Assembly (NCBI GenBank): GCA_016235025.1
Contig: JACRMV010000001.1
Span: 496,001-560,000 of the forward strand
Reading direction: 5' to 3'
From: Rhodocyclales bacterium
GTDB lineage: Bacteria > Pseudomonadota > Gammaproteobacteria > Burkholderiales > Rhodocyclaceae
Length of the DNA stretch: 64,000 nucleotides
Under the pieces are notes generated by a model. The model did no database searches. It was given only the letters and a program-made list of their open reading frames with translations, and had not been told where the DNA came from. This document shows, piece after piece, positions 7,801 through 16,224 of this stretch. Each line of letters opens with the position of its first letter. Within the stretch, counting starts at the first letter, position 1. The translations under genes were made by a program, and so were the position numbers.

Positions 7801-7998
7801 GTGATTCCCCGATCCAAAGAATCCATACGAGATTACCTCATTGCCAGCGCCTTCATGGCTCTCGGTTCCTTCCTGCCCGGCTCACTGCTCGATAAGGGAT
7901 TCGAAGCCCATATCGGCGGCATCGCTCTCGGCATAGGGCTGGGCTGGCTCATCAAATCTGTCATCGACCATACCAAAGGAGTAAAAAGTGAATCGTAA
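7801..7998 (+). CDS. Small inner-membrane protein before pilin
   Basis: The GTG at 7801 begins a 65-residue protein (MIPRSKESIRDYLIASAFMA) with two hydrophobic segments, about residues 13-31 and 37-53. The ribosome site AAGGAG lies just upstream (7790-7795) at the end of the OmpA-lipoprotein gene. It overlaps the pilin gene start by 11 bp, which supports a shared operon and coupled translation. No family name can be given. A small membrane protein in this place could help pilin insertion, but that is only positional inference. Confidence 0.6.
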   Translation: MIPRSKESIRDYLIASAFMALGSFLPGSLLDKGFEAHIGGIALGIGLGWLIKSVIDHTKGVKSES

Positions 7999-8275
7999 TC
8001 AACGTTATGCCGTAGTCGCCATTGCCCTCTCCCTGCTGGCCGGAGGTGCCCTCGCCGGTACCACGGGAACTGAATTCCAGGCCCTCTATACGTGGGTCAA
8101 CGACGTGGTCACCGGCTATTTCGGGCGGGCGGTAGCGGTGGCGGCCGTTGGTCTTGGCGCGATCCTTTCGATTGCCCGCGTCAATCCGGTCCCAATCCTG
8201 TCGGGCGCCGGCTTTGCGATTTTCCTGCAATACACGCCGACGATCATCACCGGCATCCTGACGGCAACGGTCTGA
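7988..8275 (+). CDS. traA: Conjugative pilin TraA
   Basis: The 95-residue prepilin starts at GTG 7988, preceded by AAGGAG. The leader MNRNQRYAVVAIALSLLAGG ALA ends in an ALA cleavage site, and the mature part carries two long hydrophobic stretches (about residues 44-62 and 67-92) separated by a short polar turn (ARVNP). This two-helix layout is that of F-type and SXT-type pilins, which sit in the inner membrane before assembly. The gene directly precedes traL, the conserved order in F-type systems. The low-complexity hydrophobic sequence makes the call mainly one of architecture and position. Confidence 0.82.
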   Translation: MNRNQRYAVVAIALSLLAGGALAGTTGTEFQALYTWVNDVVTGYFGRAVAVAAVGLGAILSIARVNPVPILSGAGFAIFLQYTPTIITGILTATV

Positions 8276-8290
8276 GCCGGCGCATCCCGC

Positions 8291-8587
8291 GTGGGTAACG
8301 ACGAAAACGGCTACATCCCGAAGTCCCTGGATGCGCAGGAGCGCTTCTTGTGGTGGGAAATGGATCAGGCGGTGATCGCCATCATGCTGATCAGCATGGG
8401 GGTGATCTCCGGTTCCATGCTCATGGGCATCGCTCTGGGCGCACTGGCGGCATGGCAGTACGGTCGCATGAAGGCAGGCAAGCACCCGAAGTTCGCTGCT
8501 CACGCCCTCTATTGGTGGTTTCCCAGCGGGCTGTTCCTGAAGTTGCGAGCCACACCCCCGTCTGACCAACGCTACTTTCTGGGCTAG
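8291..8587 (+). CDS. traL: Pilus assembly protein TraL
   Basis: The 98-residue inner-membrane protein starts at GTG 8291. It shows the TraL pattern: a polar N-terminus IPKSLDAQERFLWWEMDQAV, two membrane spans (about residues 29-57), then ALYWWFPSGLF and a polar tail. TraL is the VirB3-like component needed for pilus assembly with TraC. It sits between traA and traE, as in F and SXT. The gap to traE is 13 bp. Confidence 0.9.
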   Translation: MGNDENGYIPKSLDAQERFLWWEMDQAVIAIMLISMGVISGSMLMGIALGALAAWQYGRMKAGKHPKFAAHALYWWFPSGLFLKLRATPPSDQRYFLG

Positions 8588-8600
8588 GCGACGAATCACG

Positions 8601-9188
8601 ATGCTATTTCGAAATTACCTGTCCGAGCAGGCGAATGCCACGCAGGAAATCCGGTTCATGCGGATTCTTCTGGCGGGATTGCTCCTGGTGATTCTGGTCG
8701 TCGCCGGTGTCGTGCTGAAACTGGTCGGCAATGAAAAAACCGTCCTGGTCCCGCCCGAGATCAAGCGCAGCTTCTGGGTCTCCGGCAACGCCGTCTCCCG
8801 GGAGTACCTCGAAGACATGGCTTACTGGTACGCCGGACTCGCCCTCAACATTACCCCGGCCGTTTCAACGTACCAGAACAGCCTGTTCCTGAAGTATGCG
8901 GCGCCCTCCGAGTTTGGACGACTGCAAATGGAAATGGGTGCTCGCGCGGATTTCCTGAAGAAGAACAACACCGCCACGCAATTCTCGGTTCGCAACATCA
9001 CCCTGGACGAGAAGACGCTGCGAGTCGCCCTGTCTGGGACGCTGTTTACCTGGGCGTCGGACAAGAAGGCCGGCGAGCGCCAGACCACCTATCTCGTCGG
9101 CTTCAAGCACATGAATGGAAGGCTCTATGTATCCGAGTTCAAGGAAACCAGTGAACAAAATCCTTTTGACAGCGCTGCTGGCCGCTAG
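8601..9188 (+). CDS. traE: Pilus assembly protein TraE (VirB5/VirB8-like inner-membrane component)
   Basis: The 195-residue protein has one N-terminal membrane anchor (about residues 21-43) and a periplasmic domain, matching TraE of F-type systems, which adopts a VirB8-like fold. The sequence YLEDMAYWYAGLALNITP is typical. The order traL-traE-traK is conserved. Its last 38 bp overlap the start of traK in a different frame, so the pair is translationally linked. Confidence 0.88.
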   Translation: MLFRNYLSEQANATQEIRFMRILLAGLLLVILVVAGVVLKLVGNEKTVLVPPEIKRSFWVSGNAVSREYLEDMAYWYAGLALNITPAVSTYQNSLFLKYAAPSEFGRLQMEMGARADFLKKNNTATQFSVRNITLDEKTLRVALSGTLFTWASDKKAGERQTTYLVGFKHMNGRLYVSEFKETSEQNPFDSAAGR

Positions 9189-9834
9189 CCTGTCTGCCAG
9201 TGCGGCTCAGGTACTCGTCGGGAAACCGGACGACACCTTGAGCGCCAGAGTATCTCGATCCGAACCGACCCTGATTCGGATCGATGGCCATCGCGTTCGC
9301 CGAATCTTCGGGGCGGAAGGTGAGTTTGCGGTCACGGCCGACAAGGAAGCCGGCACCGCCTATCTCAAGCCGACCACCGACAAGCCGACCCTCAGCATCT
9401 TCGTTTCCGATGAGAATGGCCGAACCTGGAAGCTTCTGTTGTCGGTGACGGACGGCCCTTCGGATTCCATCACCATCAAAGGACGATCAGTCGCCGGCAG
9501 CAGCCTCACGCCGGGCAAGGATGTCGCCAGAAATCAGCTGATCAAGCGCGTCCTCCTTTCCCTTCAGTCTGACGCCGACACCGAAATGGATGTCAGGGCA
9601 GCCAACGAGATTGTGCCCCTCTGGACCGAAGCCCTGTTCGTCCTGACCAGGGTCATCGACGGTCCCCTGAAAGGAGAAAAGTACCTTCTCACCAACACGT
9701 CCGCCAACGCGATGGTGATCGACGAGCGGGAACTCTACCGGCGCCAGGTCATCGCCATTTCGATCGCCAAACCCCAGCTGTCGCCCGGTGAAACCACTGA
9801 GGTTTTCGTGATCTCGGAGAACCCCGGTGAGTGA
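9151..9834 (+). CDS. traK: Secretin-like outer-membrane core protein TraK (VirB9-like)
   Basis: The GTG at 9151 is chosen because it directly precedes a signal peptide (MNKILLTALLAASLSASAAQ) and has AAGGA eight bases upstream; the frame itself opens earlier inside traE. The 227-residue mature protein is beta-rich, with the TraK-type segments RRIFGAEGEFAV and TAYLKPTTDKPTLSIFVSDE. TraK forms the outer-membrane core complex with TraB and lipoprotein TraV, and all three are present here in order. It overlaps traB by 8 bp. Confidence 0.88.
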   Translation: MNKILLTALLAASLSASAAQVLVGKPDDTLSARVSRSEPTLIRIDGHRVRRIFGAEGEFAVTADKEAGTAYLKPTTDKPTLSIFVSDENGRTWKLLLSVTDGPSDSITIKGRSVAGSSLTPGKDVARNQLIKRVLLSLQSDADTEMDVRAANEIVPLWTEALFVLTRVIDGPLKGEKYLLTNTSANAMVIDERELYRRQVIAISIAKPQLSPGETTEVFVISENPGE

Positions 9835-11104
9835 TCCGGTCGCCGCCAGCGGCGGTCTCACGTCCTATCTGAAAGGCTTGTCGCCCAAGGCCCGACAGTA
9901 TCTGGTGCTCGGCGGCCTGGGGGCAGGATTCATCGGCCTGGTCTTTGGCAGCATCGCGATATGGGACAACCAGCCCGCCCCGATGCCTCAATCGACCAGG
10001 CTCGACAAAGCCAGCAGAAACATTGTCACGCCAGGCGCGCAGGTGGATCCACGCGATGTCTGGATGGCGCAATCGTCGCAGCAGATGAAGGAGATGGATA
10101 ACGTCATTCAGGGCTTGAAACAGAAGATGGGTGAAGTTGAGCAAAAGCAGTCGGCACCGCAACCCTCGACCCGTCAGGCCAGCGTGCTGCCGCCCTTGCC
10201 GCCGATGCTCCCGGGTCCCGGCCCTTCCAGCACACTTCAGGCGTCAACCCAGGGCCCGACACCATCGCCGTCCGGGACACCTGTAACACCTCTCCCGCCG
10301 TTGTCACCTCCCGTCATTCCACGAGAGCCCGGGATTGCATCGTTCGAAGTCAGTGACGCGATTCCGGTAGCACCGCAAGGGCCGGCCGACGCAAAACAGG
10401 GCAAGACCTACATTCCCTCGGGCTCCTTCATGCGGGTGGCGCTGATGGGTGGACTGGATGCGCCCACGGGAGGCCAGGCGCAAAACAATCCCTGGCCCAT
10501 CCTGCTGCGGGTGCAGGACAACGCCTTTCTTCCCAATCGCTACCGGGCCAAGGTCAAGGAGTGTTTCATGCTCGGCTCGGGATACGGTGACATCAGTTCC
10601 GAACGGGCGTATCTGCGCCTTGAATCACTCTCCTGTGTGCTCAATAACGGCGAAGTGGTGGACGCCACGATCAAGGGCTACGTCGTGGGCGAAGACGGGA
10701 AGGCCGGACTGCGGGGGAGGCTGGTCAGCAAGCAGGGACAGGTGCTGGCCAATGCATTGATGACCGGAATCATCGCCGGCATCGGCCAGGGATTCCAGCA
10801 AAGCGCAACCAGCTACAGCACCAGCGCCCTGGGCTCGGTGGGGACGATCGAATCCGGAAAGCAGATCCAGGCAGGCATCGGCACCGGCGTCGGCAAGGCA
10901 CTGGATCGGCTTTCCCAGTACTACATCACGCTCGCCGAGAAGATGTTTCCGATCATCGAAGTGGATGCCGGTCGGGTTGTCGACGTGGTCCTGACCAAGG
11001 GCGTGTCGCTTGGCATGGCCGCGAGCGCCGATGAAGACACCTACACGGAACTCTGGAAGCGAGGGCGCCAGATCATGAAAAAGTCCCTGAATCCTTCGGA
11101 GTAA
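9827..11104 (+). CDS. traB: Core complex protein TraB (VirB10-like)
   Basis: The 425-residue protein spans the envelope from inner to outer membrane. One inner-membrane segment lies at about residues 26-46. A coiled-coil segment (MKEMDNVIQGLKQKMGEVEQ) and a Pro-rich linker (about residues 115-165) follow. The C-terminal VirB10 domain begins near residue 190 (GKTYIPSGSFMRVALMGGLD) and carries PILLRVQDNAFLPNRYRAKV and later Gly/Ser-rich antenna-like sequence. Size and order fit TraB of F/SXT systems. It starts at GTG 9827 within the end of traK. Confidence 0.92.
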   Translation: MSDPVAASGGLTSYLKGLSPKARQYLVLGGLGAGFIGLVFGSIAIWDNQPAPMPQSTRLDKASRNIVTPGAQVDPRDVWMAQSSQQMKEMDNVIQGLKQKMGEVEQKQSAPQPSTRQASVLPPLPPMLPGPGPSSTLQASTQGPTPSPSGTPVTPLPPLSPPVIPREPGIASFEVSDAIPVAPQGPADAKQGKTYIPSGSFMRVALMGGLDAPTGGQAQNNPWPILLRVQDNAFLPNRYRAKVKECFMLGSGYGDISSERAYLRLESLSCVLNNGEVVDATIKGYVVGEDGKAGLRGRLVSKQGQVLANALMTGIIAGIGQGFQQSATSYSTSALGSVGTIESGKQIQAGIGTGVGKALDRLSQYYITLAEKMFPIIEVDAGRVVDVVLTKGVSLGMAASADEDTYTELWKRGRQIMKKSLNPSE

Positions 11105-11110
11105 CAACAA

Positions 11111-11881
11111 ATGCGTAAATCGATGCGTGCCCCCCTGGTCATGGTCCTGATTCTTGTTTCGGCGGCGAGCGTGGTCAGTGCCGCCAGTTCTGCCGGCGAT
11201 GCTGAAATGGAAGCGCGCCTGAAAGAGCTTTACCCCTCGACCCGAATCAGCGCCGTTCGTCCGTCGGAGGTCTCGGGCCTGTATGAAGTCACCATGGGAA
11301 GAAACGTGGCCTTCACCGACCCGACGGGGCGCTACTTCATCTTCGGCCACCTGTTCGACATGAAGGAGCAAAAGGATCTGACCGCGCAGCGACTGAGTGA
11401 TCTCAATCGCATCGATTTTGCCCGGTTACCGGTGCTGGACGCGATCAAGACCGTACGCGGGGATGGCAGCCGCAAGCTGGCGGTGTTCTCTGATCCGGAC
11501 TGTCCCTATTGCAAGGGACTCGAAGGCGAACTCGCCAAACTCGACAACGTCACGGTCTACACCTTTTTGTATCCGCTTGAGGGTCTGCATCCAGAAGCCA
11601 AGGGGAAGTCTGAACGCATCTGGTGCGCATCCAACCGCGCGAATGCGTGGTCGGAGTTCATGACCATGGGCAAGCTGCCCAATGGCCCCAAGTGCGCCAC
11701 GCCGATCGAGCGCATCAACCAGCTGGCGGGCAGTCTCGGCATCAACGGCACGCCCACCCTCATCCTGCAGGACGGAAGTCTGATACCGGGAGCGGCCTCC
11801 GCCACAGAAATCGAGCGCCGGCTAGCAGGCAAGGGGGCACCGATAAAAGCCGCTGTCACGCCCAGACTCAAGGGGGATTAA
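11111..11881 (+). CDS. DsbC-like periplasmic disulfide isomerase of the transfer operon
   Basis: The 256-residue protein has a signal peptide (about residues 1-27). A DsbC-type N-terminal dimerisation domain follows (residues 35-110, LKELYPSTRISAVRPSEVSG LYEVTMG in two parts). The thioredoxin domain has the active site DPDCPYCKGLE near residue 137 and the cis-Pro in GTPTLILQDG. It probably isomerises disulfides in Cys-rich transfer proteins, such as the two TraN halves and TraU in the third block. SXT-like elements also carry dsbC between traB and traV. It ends 2 bp before traV. Confidence 0.9.
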   Translation: MRKSMRAPLVMVLILVSAASVVSAASSAGDAEMEARLKELYPSTRISAVRPSEVSGLYEVTMGRNVAFTDPTGRYFIFGHLFDMKEQKDLTAQRLSDLNRIDFARLPVLDAIKTVRGDGSRKLAVFSDPDCPYCKGLEGELAKLDNVTVYTFLYPLEGLHPEAKGKSERIWCASNRANAWSEFMTMGKLPNGPKCATPIERINQLAGSLGINGTPTLILQDGSLIPGAASATEIERRLAGKGAPIKAAVTPRLKGD

Positions 11882-11883
11882 TC

Positions 11884-12465
11884 ATGCGTTCGGTCTGCCT
11901 GATCGTATCCGTTCTCGCCCTGGCGCTGGGCGGCTGTGCCGGAACCCTGACGGGAATGGATGGCGAGAGCAAGTTCTCATGCAAGGCGCCCGATGGCGTG
12001 ACCTGTTCCTCGCTGTCCGGGGTTTATGCCAATGCGGTTGCCAACAATCTTCCGGGGCTGCGCAAGGACGGGAAGGGTGACCCGGCGGCTCGGCCGGCGG
12101 CGAAAGAAAGTCCTGACGGCACGATTACCGGCCAGGCAGCGTCATCCGGCGACCCGCTTCGGACGCAAGCCAGGGTCTTGCGCATCTGGATCGCCCCTTG
12201 GGAAGACACCGAAGGTGACCTGCACGATCAGTCCTACATTTACGTCGTCGCCAACGCAGGCCGGTGGGCGATCGAGCACAGTCAGCGCCACATCGTTGAC
12301 CGCTATCGGCCCACGTTCATCAAGGCCGCTCCTGGCGGACAAGCCCTGCAAAAGCCGCTCACCCCATCGCAAAAACCTTCCCGGTCGTTTGGTGGACCCT
12401 CCCTTCCGGGAAATCAGGGCATCGGTCCGGCCGGCACTGGCGCACCAGCAGAGGACCGCGAGTGA
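11884..12465 (+). CDS. traV: Outer-membrane lipoprotein TraV (VirB7-like)
   Basis: The start is ATG 11884, which gives MRSVCLIVSVLALALGGCAG, a lipoprotein signal with lipobox LGGC; the frame is open further upstream inside dsbC but without a signal. The 193-residue product has the TraV motif FSCKAPDGVTCSSLSGVYAN with two cysteines, then a Pro/Lys-rich middle and VLRIWIAPWEDTEGDLHDQS YIYV in two pieces. TraV anchors the TraB/TraK core ring in the outer membrane. It overlaps traC by 4 bp. Confidence 0.88.
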   Translation: MRSVCLIVSVLALALGGCAGTLTGMDGESKFSCKAPDGVTCSSLSGVYANAVANNLPGLRKDGKGDPAARPAAKESPDGTITGQAASSGDPLRTQARVLRIWIAPWEDTEGDLHDQSYIYVVANAGRWAIEHSQRHIVDRYRPTFIKAAPGGQALQKPLTPSQKPSRSFGGPSLPGNQGIGPAGTGAPAEDRE

Positions 12466-15035
12466 GCGTGCTGCAAGCCCTCAAATCGGTCTTCTATGGC
12501 GAGCGCTTCGAGCCCGCCGATGCGGTTCAGCGCAGCTTGCTGGATCGCATCGCCACGCTCCCAAGACTCACCGGCATCCTGCCTTACCTGGGGTGGATGG
12601 CAGACGAGGGGATGTTTGTGCTCGATCAGGGCACATTCGGCGCCAGGTCCACACATTCCATGGGCTTTTGCATCGAGACTGTCCCGCAAACCGGATCCAA
12701 TGAAGAAATGGAACGGGTGCTGGCCAGTCTGTTCATGTCCTGTCCCCCGGGTACGGGCATCCAGATCTCGCTGTATGCCAGCCCGCATATCCTTCCGTCG
12801 CTGCGAGAGCAGGCCAACATGCTCCCGGTGGATGAGGAACCTGCTGGATCGGAATGGGAGTCCCGTCGCAACCGGAACATCTATCGAGTGCTCGGCCGGC
12901 GCCGGATCGATCACTATTTGAAGGGCGCGGCCAAATCGCTCTTCTCGCATCACGTCTATCTGCTTCGCGACTACCGCTGCGTCATTGCCATCAGCACGCC
13001 GCTGGATCCCGAGAGTCCCGCCGATGTGGAGGAGGCGATCCGGATCAAGGAGAGTACCCACGCTACCTTGCGCTCTGCCCACATGCCGGGCTGGGACTGG
13101 GGGCCGGAAAGCCTGCTGAACTTCGTCGCGGACTTCTTTGACCACGAGCGGGTGCTTGGTCAGCCTGAAGAGAGACACATCGAGTACGACAGTTCGCGCA
13201 CCCTTCGCAGTCAAGTGTCGAATCCAGAAATTGCTTCCGCCGTCGCCGATTCCTTCATCAAGTATCGAAAGGCGGGCGGTGCCGAGACCGCGATGCAATG
13301 CTTCTCCGTGCGGCAGTACCCGAAGTACTTCCGGATGGGCAACATGGGTTCGATGATTGGCGACTACTACCAGATGGCCCTCTCGATACCGTGTCCGTTT
13401 CTCATCACCATGGGGGCCATCACCCTGGATTACGAGTCGGCCAGAAGCAAGGCGCTGATGAAGGCGGCGCGAGCGACCCAGGCGGCCGGCTCCTACATGG
13501 CCCATTTCCAGCCAGACCTTCAGGATCGCAAGCGCGACTGGGACATGGTGCTGCGCGCCTTCGACAACGGCCGCAACGTGGTCCAGATGTATCACCAGAT
13601 CGTCCTGCTCTCCCGAATCGAGGACGTATCCCGGACCGAACATGCCGTCCGTGCCGTCTGGCGCGCGCGCGGTTTCGATCTGGCCAAGGATGTCTATCTG
13701 CAGCATCAGGCGTTTGTGGCGTCGATGCCGTGCACCCTGACCCCGGCCTTGCAGAAGGATCTCCAGCTGTTCGGCCGTGCCGGCACCAAAACCGCCGACA
13801 ACGCAGTGATGACGTCCCCCCTGATGGCGGAATGGAAGGGCACTGCGACCCCGGTCATGACCTTGTTCGGTCGTCGCGGGCAAATCATGAGCTTCGATCT
13901 CTTCGACAACACGGGCGGCAACTACAACTTCGCCGTCGCCGCGCTGTCCGGTTCCGGCAAGTCGGTCTTCGTGAACGAAATGGCCTTCCGTTACCTGGGT
14001 ACCGGGACCAAGGTCTGGATCATTGACGTCGGCCGCTCCTACCGCAATCTGTCCGAGCTTCTGGACGGGGAGTTCATCGAGTTCTCCGATGAGCGAACCA
14101 ACACGATCTGTCTCAATCCATTTTCCATGGTCGTCGATATCAACAACGACATGGAAATGCTGCTGCCCCTGGTGGCCCAGATGGCCAGCCCCCGCGGCCC
14201 GCTGGATAACTACAGCTACTCCGCCCTGGCCGCCGCGATCAAGCGCGTGTGGGATCAGAAGGAAAAATCCGCGACGATCACGGATGTCTATGATCTGCTG
14301 CGCACCGGGCGACTGAGTGACGAAGGCGAGGTCGAGCGCGACCTGTCCCGACTGGCGACCGCCCTGGAGCCCTATACAAAGTACGGCATCTACGCGAGCT
14401 ACTTCGAAGGGGAGGCCAACATCCAGTTTCGCAAGAACCTGGTCGTGCTTGAGCTTGAGGAACTCAAGGCGAAGAAGGATCTCCAGGCGGTCGTCATGCA
14501 GTTGATGATGTACCGGATCACTCAGGAGATGTATCTCGATCGATCCAAACGCAAGCTGGTCATCATCGATGAGGCCTGGGATCTGATGGGCAGCGGATCG
14601 AGTGCCAACTTCATCGAGGCTGGCTACCGGCGAGCACGCAAATATGGCGGTGCGTTTGGCACCATCACGCAATCCGTGGATGACTATTACAAGAACGAGG
14701 CAACGCGGGCGGCCATCACCAATGCCGACTGGTTGTTCCTTCTCAGGCAAAAGCCGGAAAGCATCGACCGGCTCGGGAAGGAAGGAAAGCTCCATGTGGA
14801 CGAGTGGATGAAACGGCAATTGTCTTCGGTCAGCACGGAGCATGGCCACTATTCGGAGATCTTCGTGCATGGCCCGATGGGCTCCGGAGTTGGACGCCTG
14901 ATTCTCGATCCCTTCTCCATGCTGCTGTACTCGACGCAAGCCGAGGACTATCAGGCCATCAAGATGCTCACCGATCAGGGCATCCCTGTCACGGAGGCCA
15001 TTGAGACCATCATCGAACGCCGGGGTGCCGGATGA
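12462..15035 (+). CDS. traC: Pilus assembly ATPase TraC (VirB4 family)
   Basis: The 857-residue cytoplasmic ATPase drives pilus extension and retraction. The N-terminal TraC domain (about residues 20-440) contains YLGWMADEGMFVLDQGTFGA. Walker A is ALSGSGKSVFVNEMA near residue 496, Walker B is KLVIIDEAWDLMGSG near residue 700, and the downstream FGTITQSVDDYY motif is typical of VirB4 proteins. Start GTG 12462 overlaps the traV stop in the usual GTGA coupling. Length is close to F TraC. Confidence 0.95.
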   Translation: MSVLQALKSVFYGERFEPADAVQRSLLDRIATLPRLTGILPYLGWMADEGMFVLDQGTFGARSTHSMGFCIETVPQTGSNEEMERVLASLFMSCPPGTGIQISLYASPHILPSLREQANMLPVDEEPAGSEWESRRNRNIYRVLGRRRIDHYLKGAAKSLFSHHVYLLRDYRCVIAISTPLDPESPADVEEAIRIKESTHATLRSAHMPGWDWGPESLLNFVADFFDHERVLGQPEERHIEYDSSRTLRSQVSNPEIASAVADSFIKYRKAGGAETAMQCFSVRQYPKYFRMGNMGSMIGDYYQMALSIPCPFLITMGAITLDYESARSKALMKAARATQAAGSYMAHFQPDLQDRKRDWDMVLRAFDNGRNVVQMYHQIVLLSRIEDVSRTEHAVRAVWRARGFDLAKDVYLQHQAFVASMPCTLTPALQKDLQLFGRAGTKTADNAVMTSPLMAEWKGTATPVMTLFGRRGQIMSFDLFDNTGGNYNFAVAALSGSGKSVFVNEMAFRYLGTGTKVWIIDVGRSYRNLSELLDGEFIEFSDERTNTICLNPFSMVVDINNDMEMLLPLVAQMASPRGPLDNYSYSALAAAIKRVWDQKEKSATITDVYDLLRTGRLSDEGEVERDLSRLATALEPYTKYGIYASYFEGEANIQFRKNLVVLELEELKAKKDLQAVVMQLMMYRITQEMYLDRSKRKLVIIDEAWDLMGSGSSANFIEAGYRRARKYGGAFGTITQSVDDYYKNEATRAAITNADWLFLLRQKPESIDRLGKEGKLHVDEWMKRQLSSVSTEHGHYSEIFVHGPMGSGVGRLILDPFSMLLYSTQAEDYQAIKMLTDQGIPVTEAIETIIERRGAG

Positions 15036-15406
15036 ATCCCGGCCTTGTCCGATTGCTCGTCACGGGTCTCCTGTCCGTCCTGGTGTCGTGTGCCATCGGA
15101 CTGATGTGGGTTCGTTCGCATCCCGCTCCACGCATGGTGCGGGTCGATGTCGGCAGTCTCTACGAGGAACAAAAGAAGACGCTCAGTGCGCGGCTCAAGC
15201 CGGGCATGACCGAGGAGGAACAAAAGGCGATTTTCAAGGCGGCGACGGACTACGGTACGCGCGTTGATGAGGCCCTGAGCAGCGCTGCACGGGAATGCAA
15301 ATGTGCTGTCCTGAACACGGCAGCCATTGTCCGCCTGCCGGATTTCGGTGAATCGGGAATTCCCGATGTCACGGACCGGGTTCGACTGATTCTGGGCCAG
15401 AAGTAG
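15032..15406 (+). CDS. trbI: F-type conjugation protein TrbI
   Basis: The 124-residue protein has one N-terminal membrane span (about residues 8-28) followed by a periplasmic part with RMVRVDVGSLYEEQKKTLSA and a coiled-coil-like segment. These features, and the position between traC and the thioredoxin-like traF gene, match the F-type TrbI family, which influences pilus outgrowth. It overlaps the traC stop by 4 bp (ATGA). The family is short and variable, so position carries much of the weight. Confidence 0.75.
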   Translation: MNPGLVRLLVTGLLSVLVSCAIGLMWVRSHPAPRMVRVDVGSLYEEQKKTLSARLKPGMTEEEQKAIFKAATDYGTRVDEALSSAARECKCAVLNTAAIVRLPDFGESGIPDVTDRVRLILGQK

Positions 15407-15416
15407 GCCTGTGCAG

Positions 15417-16214
15417 ATGCGCAAGGAATGGCTGGCCATGATGACTGGATGCCTTATGGTGAGTTCTTCGTCGGCCACCGTGATGAGCGGTGGCATCGAC
15501 TATCCGTCGATCTGGGCCTGTGAGGAGACCAGGTTCCACTGGTATTGCGATGTTGAGCCTGAGGTAACACCCGACCCGACAAAACCCGGTGCAAAGGCCA
15601 AAACCAGAGAAGAAGCCGCGCTTGAGGATCTTGAACACCTGCGCAAGGCGCTGGAAGCCAAACGGGCACTGGCCCTGATGCAGCCTTCACCAGAAAACCT
15701 CAAGGCCTACATTACGGCGCAGGAAGCCCTGATGGATCGGGCCTCGGTGTTCTCGGATGTCTGGCGGCGCGTCATCTGGGCGAACCCGGACCTCAATTAC
15801 CAGTTGCGCAATCCCGTAAATAACGCGGCCATCCAGGTCAGAGACGTGGAGCGGACGCAAAAGGAACGCGCCTCCATGAAGGAGATCGCCAGGGAATGGG
15901 GCGTGTTCTTCGTGTTCCGGTCGGATTGTCCGTACTGCCACCGGATGGCGCCGGCCCTCAAGTTGCTGGCAGACACCTACGGCATCACCGTATTCCCAGT
16001 CAGTCTGGATGGCGGTGTCCTGCCTGAGTTTCCCAGCCCGGCACGGGATAACGGCATGGCCAGGGTGCTCGATGTCAAACAGGTTCCCTACGTTGCGCTC
16101 GGCAACATCAAGGATCACCGACTGATTCCGCTGGGTTCAGGTGTGTTGTCCGTGCAGGACATCGTCGAGCGAATTTACATCCTGACCCAGACCCGGCCAG
16201 GCGAGTTGTATTGA
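15417..16214 (+). CDS. traF: Pilus assembly protein TraF (periplasmic thioredoxin-like)
   Basis: The ATG at 15417 lies eight bases after AAGTAGG, a better spacing than the in-frame GTG at 15411. The 265-residue protein begins with a signal-like segment, then an alpha-helical region (residues 60-150). A thioredoxin-fold domain follows with VFRSDCPYCHRMAPALKLLA (CPYC active site) and cis-Pro in VKQVPYVALG. In F, TraF belongs to the periplasmic pilus extension and disulfide group with TraH and TraW. Many family members lack the CxxC, and here it is retained. It is followed by traH after 10 bp. Confidence 0.88.
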   Translation: MRKEWLAMMTGCLMVSSSSATVMSGGIDYPSIWACEETRFHWYCDVEPEVTPDPTKPGAKAKTREEAALEDLEHLRKALEAKRALALMQPSPENLKAYITAQEALMDRASVFSDVWRRVIWANPDLNYQLRNPVNNAAIQVRDVERTQKERASMKEIAREWGVFFVFRSDCPYCHRMAPALKLLADTYGITVFPVSLDGGVLPEFPSPARDNGMARVLDVKQVPYVALGNIKDHRLIPLGSGVLSVQDIVERIYILTQTRPGELY

Positions 16215-16224
16215 GGGGGTGCCC

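Noticed and set aside
12414-14939. 841-aa minus-strand frame opposite traC
   Set aside because: It is an antisense shadow of a GC-rich gene; His- and Arg-rich composition is typical of such shadows, and traC has all its motifs.
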